48,898 nucleotides of DNA, taken from positions 1 through 48,898 of the forward strand of contig NHZP01000120.1 of NCBI GenBank assembly GCA_003313425.1, read 5' to 3'. Positions 10,448-21,230 of the stretch are shown one piece after another. The translations under genes were made by a program, and so were the position numbers. The stretch comes from Pseudopyrenochaeta lycopersici. Lineage: Eukaryota; Ascomycota; Dothideomycetes; Pleosporales; Pseudopyrenochaetaceae. The notes below the pieces were generated by a model. That model saw nothing but the letters and a program-made list of their open reading frames with translations. It did no database searches and had not been told where the DNA came from. The first letter of the stretch is position 1. Every line of letters starts with the position of its first letter.

Positions 10448-10501
10448 CAACTTTCTAGTGAAAGGAATCATATATACGCAAAACGCCACACTAGAAAGTT
10501 G
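10448..10501. other. Origin stem-loop, start of U7
   Basis: Full 13-bp arms; the loop reads TCATATATACGC rather than TCATATATAGGC. Confidence 0.8.
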
Positions 10502-10832
10502 TCGGAGGGGCCCGTGCCCCAACTCGACCCATGTCTGCGCTCTCTCGAGCCACACCCCCATGTGACCCAGCCTGTCTTCCAGCCACAGGGAAAATGAACT
10601 TACGCAATTTTTTTTTTGAGAGTTGGTATTCCATCCCAGGGAGGGCTCACACCATTAACAAATTCAGCCTACGCTACCAACCCATTTACATCCCACACTG
10701 TGTACTGTAAACACATCAGAATACAATAACATATAAATAATACAAATCTGTATACTTCCAACGAGAAGTAGAAAACACGATGCTCCCTACATCAGCATGC
10801 GCCCAACCGCAAACACCTACCAGTGTCACATA

Positions 10833-11631
10833 TCAACATCGTAAGACTCGCTGACGAGGACATGACAGCCAGTCTTCGCCTCCCGGGTGTACTTTTCCTA
10901 CGGCATCGCTGATCCCAGCAAACCAACCAGACATTTTATCTGGATATACACAAGAAAACGCATCCCAACGTTCAAACCTGGAGTGAACCCCCAACACTTC
11001 GCTACACGGCTTGCACACAGCCTGTAAATGGCATTCGCATAACGAGCCGCTAGAGAGACCCCCCAGGTCCAACAGAACGAACAACATACTAATAAGAGTA
11101 GCATCCGCAGCCTGCCCATCCGGCAAGACAATAAGAGGCAGCACCCGCTGCAGAAACACATCGAATGTCTGCACAGAAAGCTTCGCAAACGCAACAAGGC
11201 TCCGCACTTCGCCATTCTGGACAACGTCCACCTTTACCACAAAGAGTGCGCATCGACAACCATCACTTGCGCAAAACTCCATGTAGTCCTCTAGACAAGA
11301 TGCGTGTTGTTCGTCCACGCACTGCTGAGGAGGCTTCCCGCTCTCCTTGGTGCACCACCAACGCACCTCGCCATTGAGTGCAAGGTGGCAGGTAATCGAA
11401 ACACCGCGTTCTACAAACACTACACCTACGTCAGATGATCTTGTTTTTAACTTCTACAGTAAAAAGATCAAGACACCTACGGGGCACGTGATCCCTCACA
11501 GCCTGAAAAGTATTACCGCTCCACACAGAAGGAACCCCTCTTTCACCTACACGTAAAGTGTACGGGCAAAATACAACGGATGGTCTACCAACCGTACCTA
11601 CCAGAAACCTTTGTCCAGGCCGCGACACCAT
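10833..11631 (-). CDS. U7: segment-family protein, 245 aa, one intron
   Basis: Exon 1 is 11481-11631 and exon 2 is 10833-11419. The intron (61 nt) runs from GTAGGT to GTGTAG and is phase 1. The start M-V-S-R-PGQ matches the family. Motifs in exon 2: FVERGVSIT, W..TKESG, PQQCVDEQHASCLE, LFVVKVD, FAKLSVQTFDV, RVLPLIVLPDGQAADA, Cys cluster LCECHLQAVCKPC, WFAGISDAVG, WLSC. Function unknown. Confidence 0.75.
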
Positions 11632-11737
11632 CGCTATCACATATACTCCCTAGGAACAAGAGAAGAAGACAAGCGCTACACGCTAATGCTACACAAGCAC
11701 CACATCCATGGATGATATAAAGACAAGAAAAGACTCT

Positions 11738-11832
11738 TATATGTCCCTCCAGACCTTGCGCAACGCCAAGAGCACCTAGTCCCTAGCAGGCAATGTGGTG
11801 CCCCGTCCCTGCGTCCATGTTCATAGACCAAT
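11738..11832 (-). promoter_or_regulatory. U7 promoter
   Basis: CCAAT at 11828-11832, CTAGTCCCTAG dyad and CATATAAG (11738-11742), about 105 bases upstream of the ATG. Confidence 0.7.
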
Positions 11833-12024
11833 CAGACTGACGTTCTGAAAAAGAGTGGGCAAGCAGTGATCATCTGACCCACACAGTCCGTGCTCTGCTT
11901 TGCTTACAGGGGACAGCGCCTCTAGGCTTTAAAAAGCCTAACCCTTCGGTACTCCCTCCAGTCGTAGGCTCTGCTTACAGTAAAGTGTCAGGGGTCAAGG
12001 AGCGCAAGGCTCCTGACCACTTGA

Positions 12025-12078
12025 CAACTTTCTAGTGAAAGGAATCATATATAGGCAAAACGCCACACTAGAAAGTTG
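12025..12078. other. Origin stem-loop, start of U8
   Basis: Full 13-bp arms around GAAAGGAATCATATATAGGC. Confidence 0.8.
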
Positions 12079-12469
12079 AGTCGGGGCCCGTGCCCCCTCC
12101 ATGCGCCACACTCCATGTGACCTGGGATCGCCTCCAGCCACAACAAAATTGGACTTAGCCAATTTTTTATTTTTTTCTGAGAGATGGTGTTCCATCCTGA
12201 GGGCTCCCACACCCTTACTGACCAAGCTGCGCACCACAAATTCTGATTTGTTGTAAGGGCCCTGCCATTACTACATTAATACTCTTTTCGAAGAGATAAA
12301 AATAATTACACTGCTAGTATAACAAACATACCTAGGACGCTACACTACTACTACACACCGATGCGGATTCCTGCACCTATGATTACTAAAAACACACGTG
12401 GATTACAAGATCACACCATTGTTAACAATACCATAGTATACTCCGTACCTTAGATAAACATGATGCCAC

Positions 12470-13246
12470 CTACAGACTGGAACAGGAAAGCCACTCACAC
12501 CGCAAGGGATGGACTTCTCCTACCGCATCGCTGCGTCCAGCAAACCACACGGACTCTCCAAAAGGCCATACACAATGGAATCGGTCTAGACGAACAAACC
12601 TTTGAGATTTATAAGATAAAAACCCACAAGGCTCACATGCCCTGTGCAGCGTACACGCGCAGTCCACGCTGGTGCTATACCATCCATTGTCTAACAACTG
12701 AAGCACTTCGTCAACAACAGAAGCCTCCGCCCTCTGCCCTCCAGGTAGTATAAGAAGAGGTAAAATGCGCTGTACAAGCACATCAAGTCCCTCTATTGAG
12801 AGCTCCGCAAACGCAACAAAGCTCCGCTCCACCCCATACAAGCGTGCGTCTACCTTGAGCACAAGGAGCGACTGTCGAATAAATCTCTGCGCATAACGTT
12901 CCTTGTAGTCTTCCGGACATAATCTGCGCTTATGAGAAAGGCATTGGATAGGAAGGCATCCGCTTTCTTTGGTGAGCCACCAAGACTGTTCTCCCGACAA
13001 TTCCATACAGAAGGTAAGGGACACAGCTTGCTCCACCAGCTCTATTATTCTATTAGTTGGGGAAGCCCAACCTAACGAAAGAAGTACATACTTACTAGGA
13101 ATGTGCCTCCGCACCTCTTGAATGTTTGCCGCTGTCCCAGGGAAGGGGGAGCCCCTCTGACCCGGCCGAAGCTGGTCGAGTGACAGTAAATCACCATCAC
13201 CAACAGCCTTGACCAGGCTAGTTCCCTGCCCGGTATACGATGCCAT
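12470..13246 (-). CDS. U8: segment-family protein, 240 aa, one intron
   Basis: Exon 1 is 13096-13246 and exon 2 is 12470-13041. The 54-nt intron begins GTAAGT and ends AATAG; it is phase 1 and a multiple of three, so the unspliced frame is also open. Start M-A-S-Y-TGQG. Exon 1 has the segment RPGQRGSPFPGT shared with U14. Exon 2 has LVEQAVSLT, WWLTKESG, QCLS, LLVLKVD, FAELSIEGLDV, RILPLLILPGGQ, DCACTLHRACEPC, WFAGRSDAVG and WLSC. Confidence 0.75.
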   Translation of the reverse strand: MASYTGQGTSLVKAVGDGDLLSLDQLRPGQRGSPFPGTAANIQEVRRHIPSKYVLLSLGWASPTNRIIELVEQAVSLTFCMELSGEQSWWLTKESGCLPIQCLSHKRRLCPEDYKERYAQRFIRQSLLVLKVDARLYGVERSFVAFAELSIEGLDVLVQRILPLLILPGGQRAEASVVDEVLQLLDNGWYSTSVDCACTLHRACEPCGFLSYKSQRFVRLDRFHCVWPFGESVWFAGRSDAVGEVHPLRCEWLSCSSL

Positions 13247-13279
13247 CGCAATGAAGTTTTAAAAAACACACTCCGTGCC

Positions 13280-13395
13280 AACAGCAGAGACGCTGTTGTA
13301 GTTATATACATCTCTTCCTTGTGCACCGCCAAGAGAAACTACTACATAGTACGCAACAGGGTGCCCACTCCATGCGTCTACATCCATAGACCAAT
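13280..13395 (-). promoter_or_regulatory. U8 promoter
   Basis: CCAAT at 13391-13395. The central dyad is CTACTACATAG instead of CTAGTCCCTAG. TATATA is at 13303-13308, followed by the AACAGC/GCTGTT leader hairpin (13280-13297). Confidence 0.75.
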
Positions 13396-13607
13396 CAGAA
13401 ACCCGATTGAGAGGGTGGTGGGGCCAGGTGTGTCTCCCACGTGCAACACAAGGTCAGATGACCGCACTGCCCGTGCGTTGTGTTACTTACAGGGGGCAGA
13501 GGCCCTAAACTACTCGTAGTTTAACGCTCCGCTGCCTAGTCCCTAGGCGTGCCCTGCTTAACGGTAAAGCCGTCGTAGCCAGGAGCACAAGGCTCCCGAC
13601 CACTTGA

Positions 13608-13661
13608 CAACTTTCTAGTGAAAGGAATCATATATAGGCAAAACGCCACACTAGAAAGTTG
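13608..13661. other. Origin stem-loop, start of U9
   Basis: Full 13-bp arms around GAAAGGAATCATATATAGGC. Confidence 0.8.
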
Positions 13662-14030
13662 AGGCCGGGCCCGTGCACCCCGTGTGCCACACCTCCATGT
13701 GACCCAGCATCGCCTCCAGCCACAGTTCCTGTGGACTTAGCCAAAAATTTTGGGATTTTTTTTTGACTTACCGTTTTTTTTTTGGTTGTTCCACAACAAT
13801 AACTTACCTTACTGAGTCCAACTAAATTCATACGACGTTCCCCGTCTACTACCAATACGATACTCTTGCACTACCCTTATTATTATAAGGTATATTCCTA
13901 AAAAATTAAATAAAATTTAAAATTCAATTATTCTAAGACACTTACTGTATAAGCGCTCCCGCCCTTACCATGCCAATTCTTAACATCGTAGCAAAACTTC
14001 GTTTATATACTGCATAAAAAACACTCCCAG

Positions 14031-14820
14031 TTAACACTGAGATGCATCCGCATACCAACAACGCAGCCACTCGACCCCAAACGGGTACACTGTACCAGGA
14101 GCATCACTGACCCCAGCGAACCACGCTGAGTCTTCGTTCGGACGTATGCAGTGAAATCTATCCCAACGCTCGAACCGCCACTGCTTTCTCGTGAGCGCCG
14201 CACAGCATACGCAACCTTCATACAAGGTACAACCACACAACGCGCTGCTAGAAAACCGCCCGTTCTCCAACGCAGCGCACACTGCGAGCAACAACTGCAC
14301 ATCTGCAGCGTGCCCTCCTGGCAACACCACAAGAGGCAACACACGTTGCACAAACACATCGAGTGTCTCTTCCGAGAGCCGAGCAAAGAAGACAATGCTC
14401 TGGCAGCGACCACTTATCGAGGTATCCACCTTAAAAACAAGCAAGGCCTGCCGACTATCGCCGAGGGAAATAGAATCAACATGGCCCCTAAGACATCCGT
14501 CATGTTGTTCCTCCACGCACTGCTGAGGAGGCTTCCCGCTCTCCCGAGTGAGCCACCACAATACGCGGCCATCTTCTCTATTATGGCACGTCATCGATAT
14601 TCTTTGTTCCACAAGCTCTGTCCCAGAAAACAAAATCAAGTTAGTTAGTCATCTCTAACTTGTTTACAACGAAAAAGCGCCTACCGTGCAAGTGCTCCCG
14701 CACCCACTGTATATTAACATCAGTCCCTTCAAACGGCTCTCCGCGCACACCTGGTTCCAGTGTGTCTATCGACCGCCTCTTGGTGGAAGCAAGAGAACTC
14801 ACTCCATGCGGCGACTCCAT
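14031..14820 (-). CDS. U9: segment-family protein, 240 aa, one intron
   Basis: Exon 1 is 14685-14820 and exon 2 is 14031-14617. The 67-nt intron has donor GTAGGC, a GACTAACTAAC branch-like site and acceptor GGACAG, phase 1. Exon 2 carries LVEQRISMT, WWLTRESG, PQQCVEEQH, LLVFKVD, FARLSEETLDV, RVLPLVVLPGGHAADV, Cys cluster LCGCTLYEGCVCC and WFAGVSDAPG. It is one of the more divergent members (Arg for Lys in the TKESG motif). Confidence 0.75.
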
Positions 14821-14894
14821 CACCCATCGCAGTCAACGAGGAGTTGACCAAGGAAAGACACCACCTCCGTGAATGGAGGGAGGGCCTCCCGTCT

Positions 14895-14985
14895 TATACA
14901 TCCAGCTCTTGCGCGCCGCCAAGATAGTCTAGTCCCTAGTAAGCACGAGTGTGCCTAGTCCCTGCGTCTACGTCCATAGACCAAT
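14895..14985 (-). promoter_or_regulatory. U9 promoter
   Basis: CCAAT at 14981-14985, CTAGTCCCTAG dyad, TGTATAAG at 14895-14900, and a GGGAGGGCCTCCC leader hairpin. Confidence 0.7.
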
Positions 14986-15176
14986 CAGAAGTCCGATTGA
15001 AAAAAAGAGTGGCAAAGAAGCGTCATCTGACTCACACGGTCCGTGCTCTGCTCTGCTTACTAAGTACTTGCCCCTAAACTAATTCTAGTTTAACGCTCCG
15101 CTGCCCACTCCGTAGGCGTGACAAGTTTAACGGTAAAGCCGTCGTAGCCAGGAGCACAAGGCTCCTGACCACTTGA

Positions 15177-15219
15177 CAACTTTCTAGTGAAAGGAATCAT
15201 ATATAGCACTCGAAAGTTG
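15177..15219. other. Origin stem-loop, start of U10 (short-arm type)
   Basis: Left arm CAACTTTC pairs with GAAAGTTG; loop standard. Confidence 0.75.
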
Positions 15220-15675
15220 AGAGAATGGGCCCGTGCCCATCACAACCCATGTCTGCGCTCCCCGCGCCACAGCTAACGTGACCCTGCGTGACTGTCAGCC
15301 ACAAGGAAAATGAACTTAGCCATTTTTTTCTGGATGTTGGTGTTCCATCCCAGGGCGTCCACACCCTTACTAACCAAGCTCCGCACCACATCCTCTTCAT
15401 TATTCTCACAATAATGTAACCCCTGTACATTATGGTCAGTAACTATACCTATACACTGCTTTTGTTCTAAAATAAAAACACCAAAAAAAAAGAAGTAAAA
15501 GGAAATGCGAAATTAAACATCCTCTTACTACGGTGAAATCCTCTATCTAATATAACACAACGTGTATATCTATACATCAATACTATCCCTCTTTTACCAA
15601 AGACACTACCGCCTTCCTGAAAACGAATTAGACTACATCGGCCGCATCCACTACACAGACGACCCTCCGTACGTA

Positions 15676-16312
15676 CTACACTTGCATAGGCCCGAAACCA
15701 TCCGGTAGATACCGAGGAAGCCAACAGAAACGCTGCCACGCCCTAGACACTTTCTTCAATGCTTCCTGTGAAGACTTATTCTGCCAAATCGTATGGAAAC
15801 CATTCCCAAGAATTTCTGCGACGTCAGAAGAGTACACCAGCTTTCCATATTGCTGATCAAAGCAAGGCAACACCTCTCGCACCAGCGCACACAGCGCCTC
15901 TACGGAAAGCTTCGCAAACGCAATCTTGCGACAATGACTACCGTCAGACAATATGTCATGAATCTCCAGCAAAAGCAGCGGACACGGCCCACCGTCTTCT
16001 GCTCTAATCAGACGATCACGACGTTCCTGGTCGTCTTTACTAATCTTCAAAGGATCGCTAACCCACCATGACTGCCTGCCATCCGGCGTGAGTGAACAAG
16101 TCATCGACATTCGTCGCGATACGAAATCTGCTACTCCGTTAGTTGGGCATCGGCCAACCTATACGAGAACACACAAAGGGGACAAGTATCCACTCACTGT
16201 CCATATACCAACATAACGCTTCCAGCTTCTCCTCTGTTACTACGAACCGCTCCCCCCGGACGCCTTGCACCAGCACGTCTATACAGACTTCACGCTGTTC
16301 CTCGACTCCCAT
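15676..16312 (-). CDS. U10: divergent segment-family protein, 188 aa, one intron, original start apparently lost
   Basis: Exon 1 is 16198-16312 and exon 2 is 15676-16127. The 70-nt intron (GTGAGT ... CCCAACTAACGG ... GTAGCAG) is phase 1. Where relatives have the start ATG in the context GCGATGG.GTCGC, this unit reads GCGATAACGTCGC (near 16390), so that start is gone and the next usable in-frame ATG is 16312. Exon 2 has SMTCSL, WWVSD (no TKESG), LLLLEI, FAKLSVEALCALV and VLPCF, but lacks the C-x-C-x5-C-x2-C cluster and SDAVG tail. It is a shortened, fast-changing member. Confidence 0.6.
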
Positions 16313-16438
16313 CTCGATGCGTACCCACTAACAAAACACTCAAAGTGTTAGCAACGTCTACTCGACCGCCCTTCCCAGGAAGCGACGTTATCGCAATGTA
16401 AAAAACAAATGATGTTGGACATCTACACTCCGTGCCCG

Positions 16439-16556
16439 GGGAAGCCCTCCCCTCTTATACATCTATTGTCCTCCAGACCTTGCGCGATGCCAAGGAATGC
16501 TAGTCCCCAGGGAGCACAAGTGTGCCCCGTCCCTGCGTCTACGTTCATAGACCAAT
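16439..16556 (-). promoter_or_regulatory. U10 promoter
   Basis: CCAAT at 16552-16556, TGTATAAG at 16456-16460, leader hairpin GGGGAAGCCCTCCCC (16439-16453). Confidence 0.7.
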
Positions 16557-16768
16557 TAAATCATAGATTTAGCTGGAGTGGGGGCAGGGGTGCCTCCCAC
16601 GTGCCCACAACAGTCAGATGACCCGCACTGTCCGTGCTTTTGTAGGCTTACAAGGGTCTTTGCCTCTAGCCTCTAAAGAGACTAACACTTCGCTACTCCC
16701 TCCAGTCGTGGGCAAACCTTAAGGTAAAGTGTCAGGGGTCAAGGAGCGCAAGGCTCCTGACCACTTGA

Positions 16769-16822
16769 CAACTTTCTAGTGAAAGGAATCATATATAGGC
16801 AAAACGCCACACTAGAAAGTTG
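16769..16822. other. Origin stem-loop, start of U11
   Basis: Full 13-bp arms around GAAAGGAATCATATATAGGC. Confidence 0.8.
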
Positions 16823-17136
16823 AGTCGGGGCCCGTGCCCCCCCATGTGCCACATCTCCTGCTGACTCGGCGTGCCCTCCAGCCACACGGAAAATGGACTT
16901 ACGCATTTTTTTTTCTTTGGAGATGGTGTTCCATCCTAAGGATGTGGACGCCCTTCATAACTGAACGACACGCAATACACAACGACAATAATGTACACAT
17001 TACCATAACACAGTTAAATAAAATAACTCATACCTACACTCTGTTACTATAACCTACTATTACATTATACACTGTATAAACGCACCTTGTACTCTTTACG
17101 TCTGTACAGCCAAAGAAATTCCATACCAAAACGCCA

Positions 17137-17886
17137 TCACATCGTCCTAACAACCCAGACAGGTTTATCAGGGTCCACCTGCGCATCAAAGCTTCGAAGC
17201 CGACCGTCGCTACTCCCAGTGCAATCAGGGCATACTTCATGCATACAACATACACAGAAGGCGCCTCCACGAAAACCGCCACCAACGAGAACATCAACTG
17301 CGCGCTCCCACTGCTTACACTCCAAGCAGCCTCTTACTAAAGGCTCAAAGGCTACGCCCCATTTAGCGCGCCCCAAAATATTGGTCACCACAGCATCCAA
17401 CGACCGTTGACTAAGCTTAGCATGAAAGAGAGTCTCCCTGACAGCGCATCCACACCAGGGCCCTCCAAGGACCTGCACAACAATGTGAGACGAGGGACTA
17501 CGTTCTCCAAAGACGCCTTCGCCTTCAGCAGTCTCCAAAGCCCGCCACCTGTTCTTCCCCACAGGCCGTAGGGGCAACCGAGTCAACCACCACGTAGCAC
17601 GGTTTGCGGACACAACGCAGACCAACGACACATCCTGTTCCACCAAAGCTGTGTGTCTATCAGTTGGGCTCCCCAACTTCTTCCGTGTCTAGAAAGGATA
17701 ATAAAAGAGACACTTACCAGGCACGTGATCTCTCACGAACCGTACTTCGTCAGCGTCCTCCAGCCTGACCACTGCGTCTGGCATAGGCCACGTATTCAGC
17801 CAAACAGAAAAGCTTCTCAGCAGTCGCGCCGCATCCTCGCATGACGTCCTTCGTTCCGAGACCCATTCAGACAACGTCCTCTTCAT
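17137..17886 (-). CDS. U11: divergent segment-family protein, 226 aa, one intron
   Basis: Exon 1 is 17718-17886 and exon 2 is 17137-17648. The 69-nt intron runs GTAAGT to CACAG, phase 1. Exon 1 keeps VRDHVPG at the splice site but its start differs from the family. Exon 2: LVEQDVSLVC, WWLTR, then a basic stretch instead of ESG-QC, VVQVLGG, FHAKLSQRSLDAVV, and Cys cluster FCVCCMHEVCPDC. The SDAVG tail is missing. A 40-codon frame between TATA and ATG (about 18030-17905) could be an upstream ORF; I do not call it a gene. Confidence 0.65.
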
Positions 17887-18049
17887 AGCTCCGCAATGTT
17901 AACAAGAAAAGTGCCTATAGAGACACTCTCACGGCTACGATCCACATCAAACCACTTCCGTGTCGCGCGCAAAATGCGTCCCACCAGGAAACAGCATACG
18001 CTGCAGTAAGAGAATCCCCCAGGGGAATAGAGCCCATGCGCGGGAGAGG

Positions 18050-18152
18050 GGGCTCCCCTCTTATACATCTCTGTCTTGCGCAATGCCAAGACCACCTAGT
18101 CCCTAGCAGGCAATGTGGTGCCCCGTCCCTGCGTCTACATTCATAGACCAAT
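18050..18152 (-). promoter_or_regulatory. U11 promoter
   Basis: CCAAT at 18148-18152, CTAGTCCCTAG dyad, TGTATAAG at 18062-18065, leader hairpin GGGAGAGGGGGCTCCC. Confidence 0.7.
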
Positions 18153-18344
18153 CAGAATAAAATTCCGAAAAAGAGTGGGCAAACCAAGGTCAAACGACCC
18201 GCACCGTCCGTGCTCTGGCTTACTTACAGGGGCTTATGCCTCTAGTCTTATTCAAGACTAACCCTTCGGTACTCGTTCCACTCGTTGGCAACGCATACGT
18301 GTAAAGTGTCGAGGGTCTCCAGCGCAAGGCTGGTGACCACTTGA

Positions 18345-18398
18345 CAACTTTCTAGTGAAAGGAATCATATATAGGCGGAACGCCACACTAGAAAGTTG
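18345..18398. other. Origin stem-loop, start of U12
   Basis: Full 13-bp arms; loop has GGCGGAACGCC in its right half. Confidence 0.8.
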
Positions 18399-18598
18399 AT
18401 TTCTGGCCTGTGCGCTCTCCGCGCCACACCCCCAGGTGACCCAACGTGCCCTCCAGCCACACATGAATTGGACTTACGCAATTTTTTTTCCAAAAATTTA
18501 AAATGATTTTCCAACACAATGTATATTCTATACCAATCCTAACTCCGTCTATCCCAAAACATAAAAAACTATACTAACTAAGTAAAACACAACCTGAT

Positions 18599-19660
18599 TC
18601 AGACACGGTAATACACCTTCGCAACAACAGCTTCCAATACACCTCCAACCCAGATCTGCCCTTTACCAGTACCATCGTCGTTTACAACAGAAGTAGGTGT
18701 TACCATAACCCACAACTGGAAGTGATTGTTATCAACGGGACGATTATCCTCCTCAATCTCAAACTTTAACGCTTCGTTGAGAGTCCAATGAGCTTTAATC
18801 CTCTGGACACAAGATGTCGCACCCGTCGAAGAGTGCGCACCGAACGCGGGCTGGGGTACACTGATATTTACAGTCGTACACCCCTTAGACTTAACATACC
18901 CAGGTTCACCCCTCTCGCCAATACTGTAGTCCACAGTACCAATAGGCCCACTAGTACCCTTCTTCGTGGAGCACTTAAAAATGGTCCCATCAGGAGAGTT
19001 AAGGGAGTGACTAAAGACAACCTTCCCCTCCATATCCACGCTCTCCCGCTTCGTATTCACTTCGTAGGGGCCGTCCGGGGTATCAAGCCCAGTCTCGTCA
19101 AGACGGTAAAGACGTTGTTGGTCCTGCTCTTTGCAGCCAATGAGAAAGTCACTCGGGACTCTATCCACCCCGGATTCAACACCGGCGAGATGACCTGGGT
19201 AACTGCGACACAGCACCGCGCTGAGCTCGAACCCAAAGGAATATGCGACCTTCAGATTGAGCGTGACACCTGTCACAACCACTTCTCGGCGTTTACGGTA
19301 CTTGTCCGACAAGTAAGGCGCTGCCAACATTGGGCCTTGCGGTGGGATCCCCATAGACACTGGCACCGCAAAATAACGCTGCTGATACTGCTCAGTGCTC
19401 GTCGGTGCGACGTAAAAAGGCCGCGCAGGGTACCCCGTCAGAACAACCGTCTGCTTCTGCCCTTGCTCCATTTCTTGGAGCTTCCGCTCCATACGAGCAA
19501 GCCGCGCTGTGCTAACGCCAGACCTCCGCACCTTCGGTCGAAAGGCCTTACTGTACTTCCTCGTACTCCGTCCCGAAGAACCAGGCTTCGCTTTGGCCGA
19601 ATAGCCTGAATAGCGCCCCTTCCGGCCATACCCATACTTACGTGATGTAGTGTAACCCAT
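18599..19660 (-). CDS. U12: putative capsid protein, 353 aa
   Basis: The ATG at 19660 is about 55 bases downstream of the TATA box, so it is preferred over the open frame that continues upstream through the promoter. Residues 1-55 are rich in Arg, Lys, Tyr, Gly and Ser (SRKYGYGRKGRYSGYS...), a DNA-binding arm typical of small ssDNA-virus capsid proteins. A short helix with ARMERKLQEME follows. Then comes a region with alternating hydrophobic residues (REVVVTGVTLNLKV; FELSAVLCRSY) as in jelly-roll strands, and a late HWTLNEALKFEIEEDNR ... HFQLWVMVTP block. Length fits the class. No intron. I infer capsid from this arrangement, not from a match. Identical in length and apparent sequence to U19. 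Confidence 0.65.
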   Translation of the reverse strand: MGYTTSRKYGYGRKGRYSGYSAKAKPGSSGRSTRKYSKAFRPKVRRSGVSTARLARMERKLQEMEQGQKQTVVLTGYPARPFYVAPTSTEQYQQRYFAVPVSMGIPPQGPMLAAPYLSDKYRKRREVVVTGVTLNLKVAYSFGFELSAVLCRSYPGHLAGVESGVDRVPSDFLIGCKEQDQQRLYRLDETGLDTPDGPYEVNTKRESVDMEGKVVFSHSLNSPDGTIFKCSTKKGTSGPIGTVDYSIGERGEPGYVKSKGCTTVNISVPQPAFGAHSSTGATSCVQRIKAHWTLNEALKFEIEEDNRPVDNNHFQLWVMVTPTSVVNDDGTGKGQIWVGGVLEAVVAKVYYRV

Positions 19661-19713
19661 ATTGCTCCACAAGCTGTCTGTCCAGACAGAAGAGGCGGGG
19701 GGAAGGACCCCTT

Positions 19714-19720
19714 TATATAT
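19714..19720 (-). promoter_or_regulatory. U12 TATA box; CCAAT block missing
   Basis: GGATATATAAAGG precedes the capsid ATG by about 55 bases. The CTAC-TCC-GTAG dyad is present, but the CCAAT box and the TCTATG/CATAGA dyad found in most other units are absent. This unit has the longest gene (1062 bp). Confidence 0.7.
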
Positions 19721-19951
19721 CCACCCATGTAGGACACAGAGTAATCTTTGCCAAGATACACTACTCCGTAGAAAGAGGCACACTGCCCACTCCATGTGTT
19801 CCCGCCTCCACGTGACAAAAAGGCTAGCGCTTACAGGGGGCAATGGCCCTAAACCCCAGGTGGTTTAACACTTCGTTGTTCGCTCCACTCACAGGCCCTG
19901 CTTACGTGTAAAGTGGCAAGGGTAACCAGCGCAAGGCTGGTGACCACTTGA

Positions 19952-19993
19952 CAACTTTCTAGTGAAAGGAATCATATATACACAAGAAAGTTG
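19952..19993. other. Origin stem-loop, start of U13 (short-arm type)
   Basis: Left arm CAACTTTCT pairs with AGAAAGTTG; the loop reads TCATATATACACA. Confidence 0.8.
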
Positions 19994-20396
19994 ACAGAAT
20001 GGGCCCGTGCCCATCACAACCCGTCTGTGCGCAGAACCCGCCACAGCTAACGTGACCCTGCGTGACTGTCAGCCACAGGGAAATTGGACTTAGCCAATTT
20101 TTTGAAGACTCGATGTTCCATCCTGAGGGCTCCCACCCTTACTAACCAAGCTCCGCCATACAAATTCTTTGTTACTCTTCCTACTGCCGTATAACCCCTA
20201 CATTATAACGTTAGTATATATTAGACTAAATAGTAACTCAATTTTCAAGGAAAATAAATAAAATAAAAGACATATACAACACATACTTGCTATTCAAAAA
20301 TCTACACCCATAACCATAGCTTTAAAGGCGCCACCGGTCCCTTACTAAGACATGACACTGACTGAATACGTCCTCCTATAACAACCTGCCTATTCT

Positions 20397-21181
20397 TCAT
20401 AGCCGGCACGTTAACCACTGCTCTCCTTCCGGCTGCATTATCCCTACTGCATCACTGATCCTAATAAACCAATAAAGCTTTGACACCGGCCTTACAGAAG
20501 AAAATCCTTCTGAACGATTAAACCGCCGTTTTTCATAAGACACTGACTCGCACTCTTTGCAACGCTTATCGAGCTTGCACCCGCAGTCCACGGAAGTTCC
20601 ATAACACCCAAGGTCTAACCCGTAAAACACTGTAGTAACAACAGAGACATCCGCCGTCTTGCCGGAGGGCAATACGAGAAGAGGTAGGACGCGCTGCACA
20701 ACCACCTCCAGTACCTCTACCGAGAGCTTCGCAAAAGTAACATGGCTCCGCACCACCCTATCCTGATGGAGCGCCTCCACCTTGAGGACCAGGAGCGACT
20801 GCCGGGTAACCCCCTCTGCACACAGTTCCTTGTGGTACTGTAAACACTCCGTGTGCTTCTGAGAAACGCATTCGCGAGGAAGCCGTCCACTCTCTTTGGT
20901 CACCCACCAAGATTGTCTCCCCGACAAATCCAAGGAGAGAGTGAGAGAAATACCGCGTTTCATGAATACTGCACTCATGTCAGATAGGCTCCCCTACTGC
21001 CATCGCCAACGACACAAAGAGATCACCTACCCGGCACGTGACCCCTCACTACGTTAAACTCTGCCTCTGTCTCTACCGACACCGCGCAAGAAGATCCTTC
21101 TTGCAGCCCATCTATCGTCGATGGGAGGATAGGGGTGCCAGCGAAACCCGCCTCAGCCTCTTGCCCAGTGTGCGATGCCAT
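20397..21181 (-). CDS. U13: segment-family protein, 240 aa, one intron (copy 1 of 3)
   Basis: Exon 1 is 21031-21181 and exon 2 is 20397-20968. The 62-nt intron runs GTAGGT to GTGCAG, phase 1. Start M-A-S-H-TGQE. Exon 2: FMKRGISLT, WWVTKESG, PRECVSQKHTECL, LLVLKVE, FAKLSVEVLEVVVQRVLPLLVLPSGKTADV, Cys cluster DCGCKLDKRCKEC, WFIRISDAVG, WLTC. The 403 bases between origin and stop hold the 3' hairpin and AT-rich sequence with AATAAA-like motifs. Confidence 0.78.
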
Positions 21182-21230
21182 CGCAGTGTAGAAAAGATGA
21201 AACTACACAAAGTAGAACACTCCGTGCGCG

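Noticed and set aside
18788..19609. Long plus-strand frame (273 aa) opposite the capsid gene, also at 29859-30680
   Set aside because: It lies wholly within the minus-strand capsid frame, has no promoter on its side, and its composition (Arg/Leu/Thr rich) is that of an antisense shadow.
19661..19843. N-terminal extension of the capsid frame upstream of the ATG
   Set aside because: It has no ATG with suitable distance and covers the TATA box and promoter dyads, so it would not be in the mRNA.
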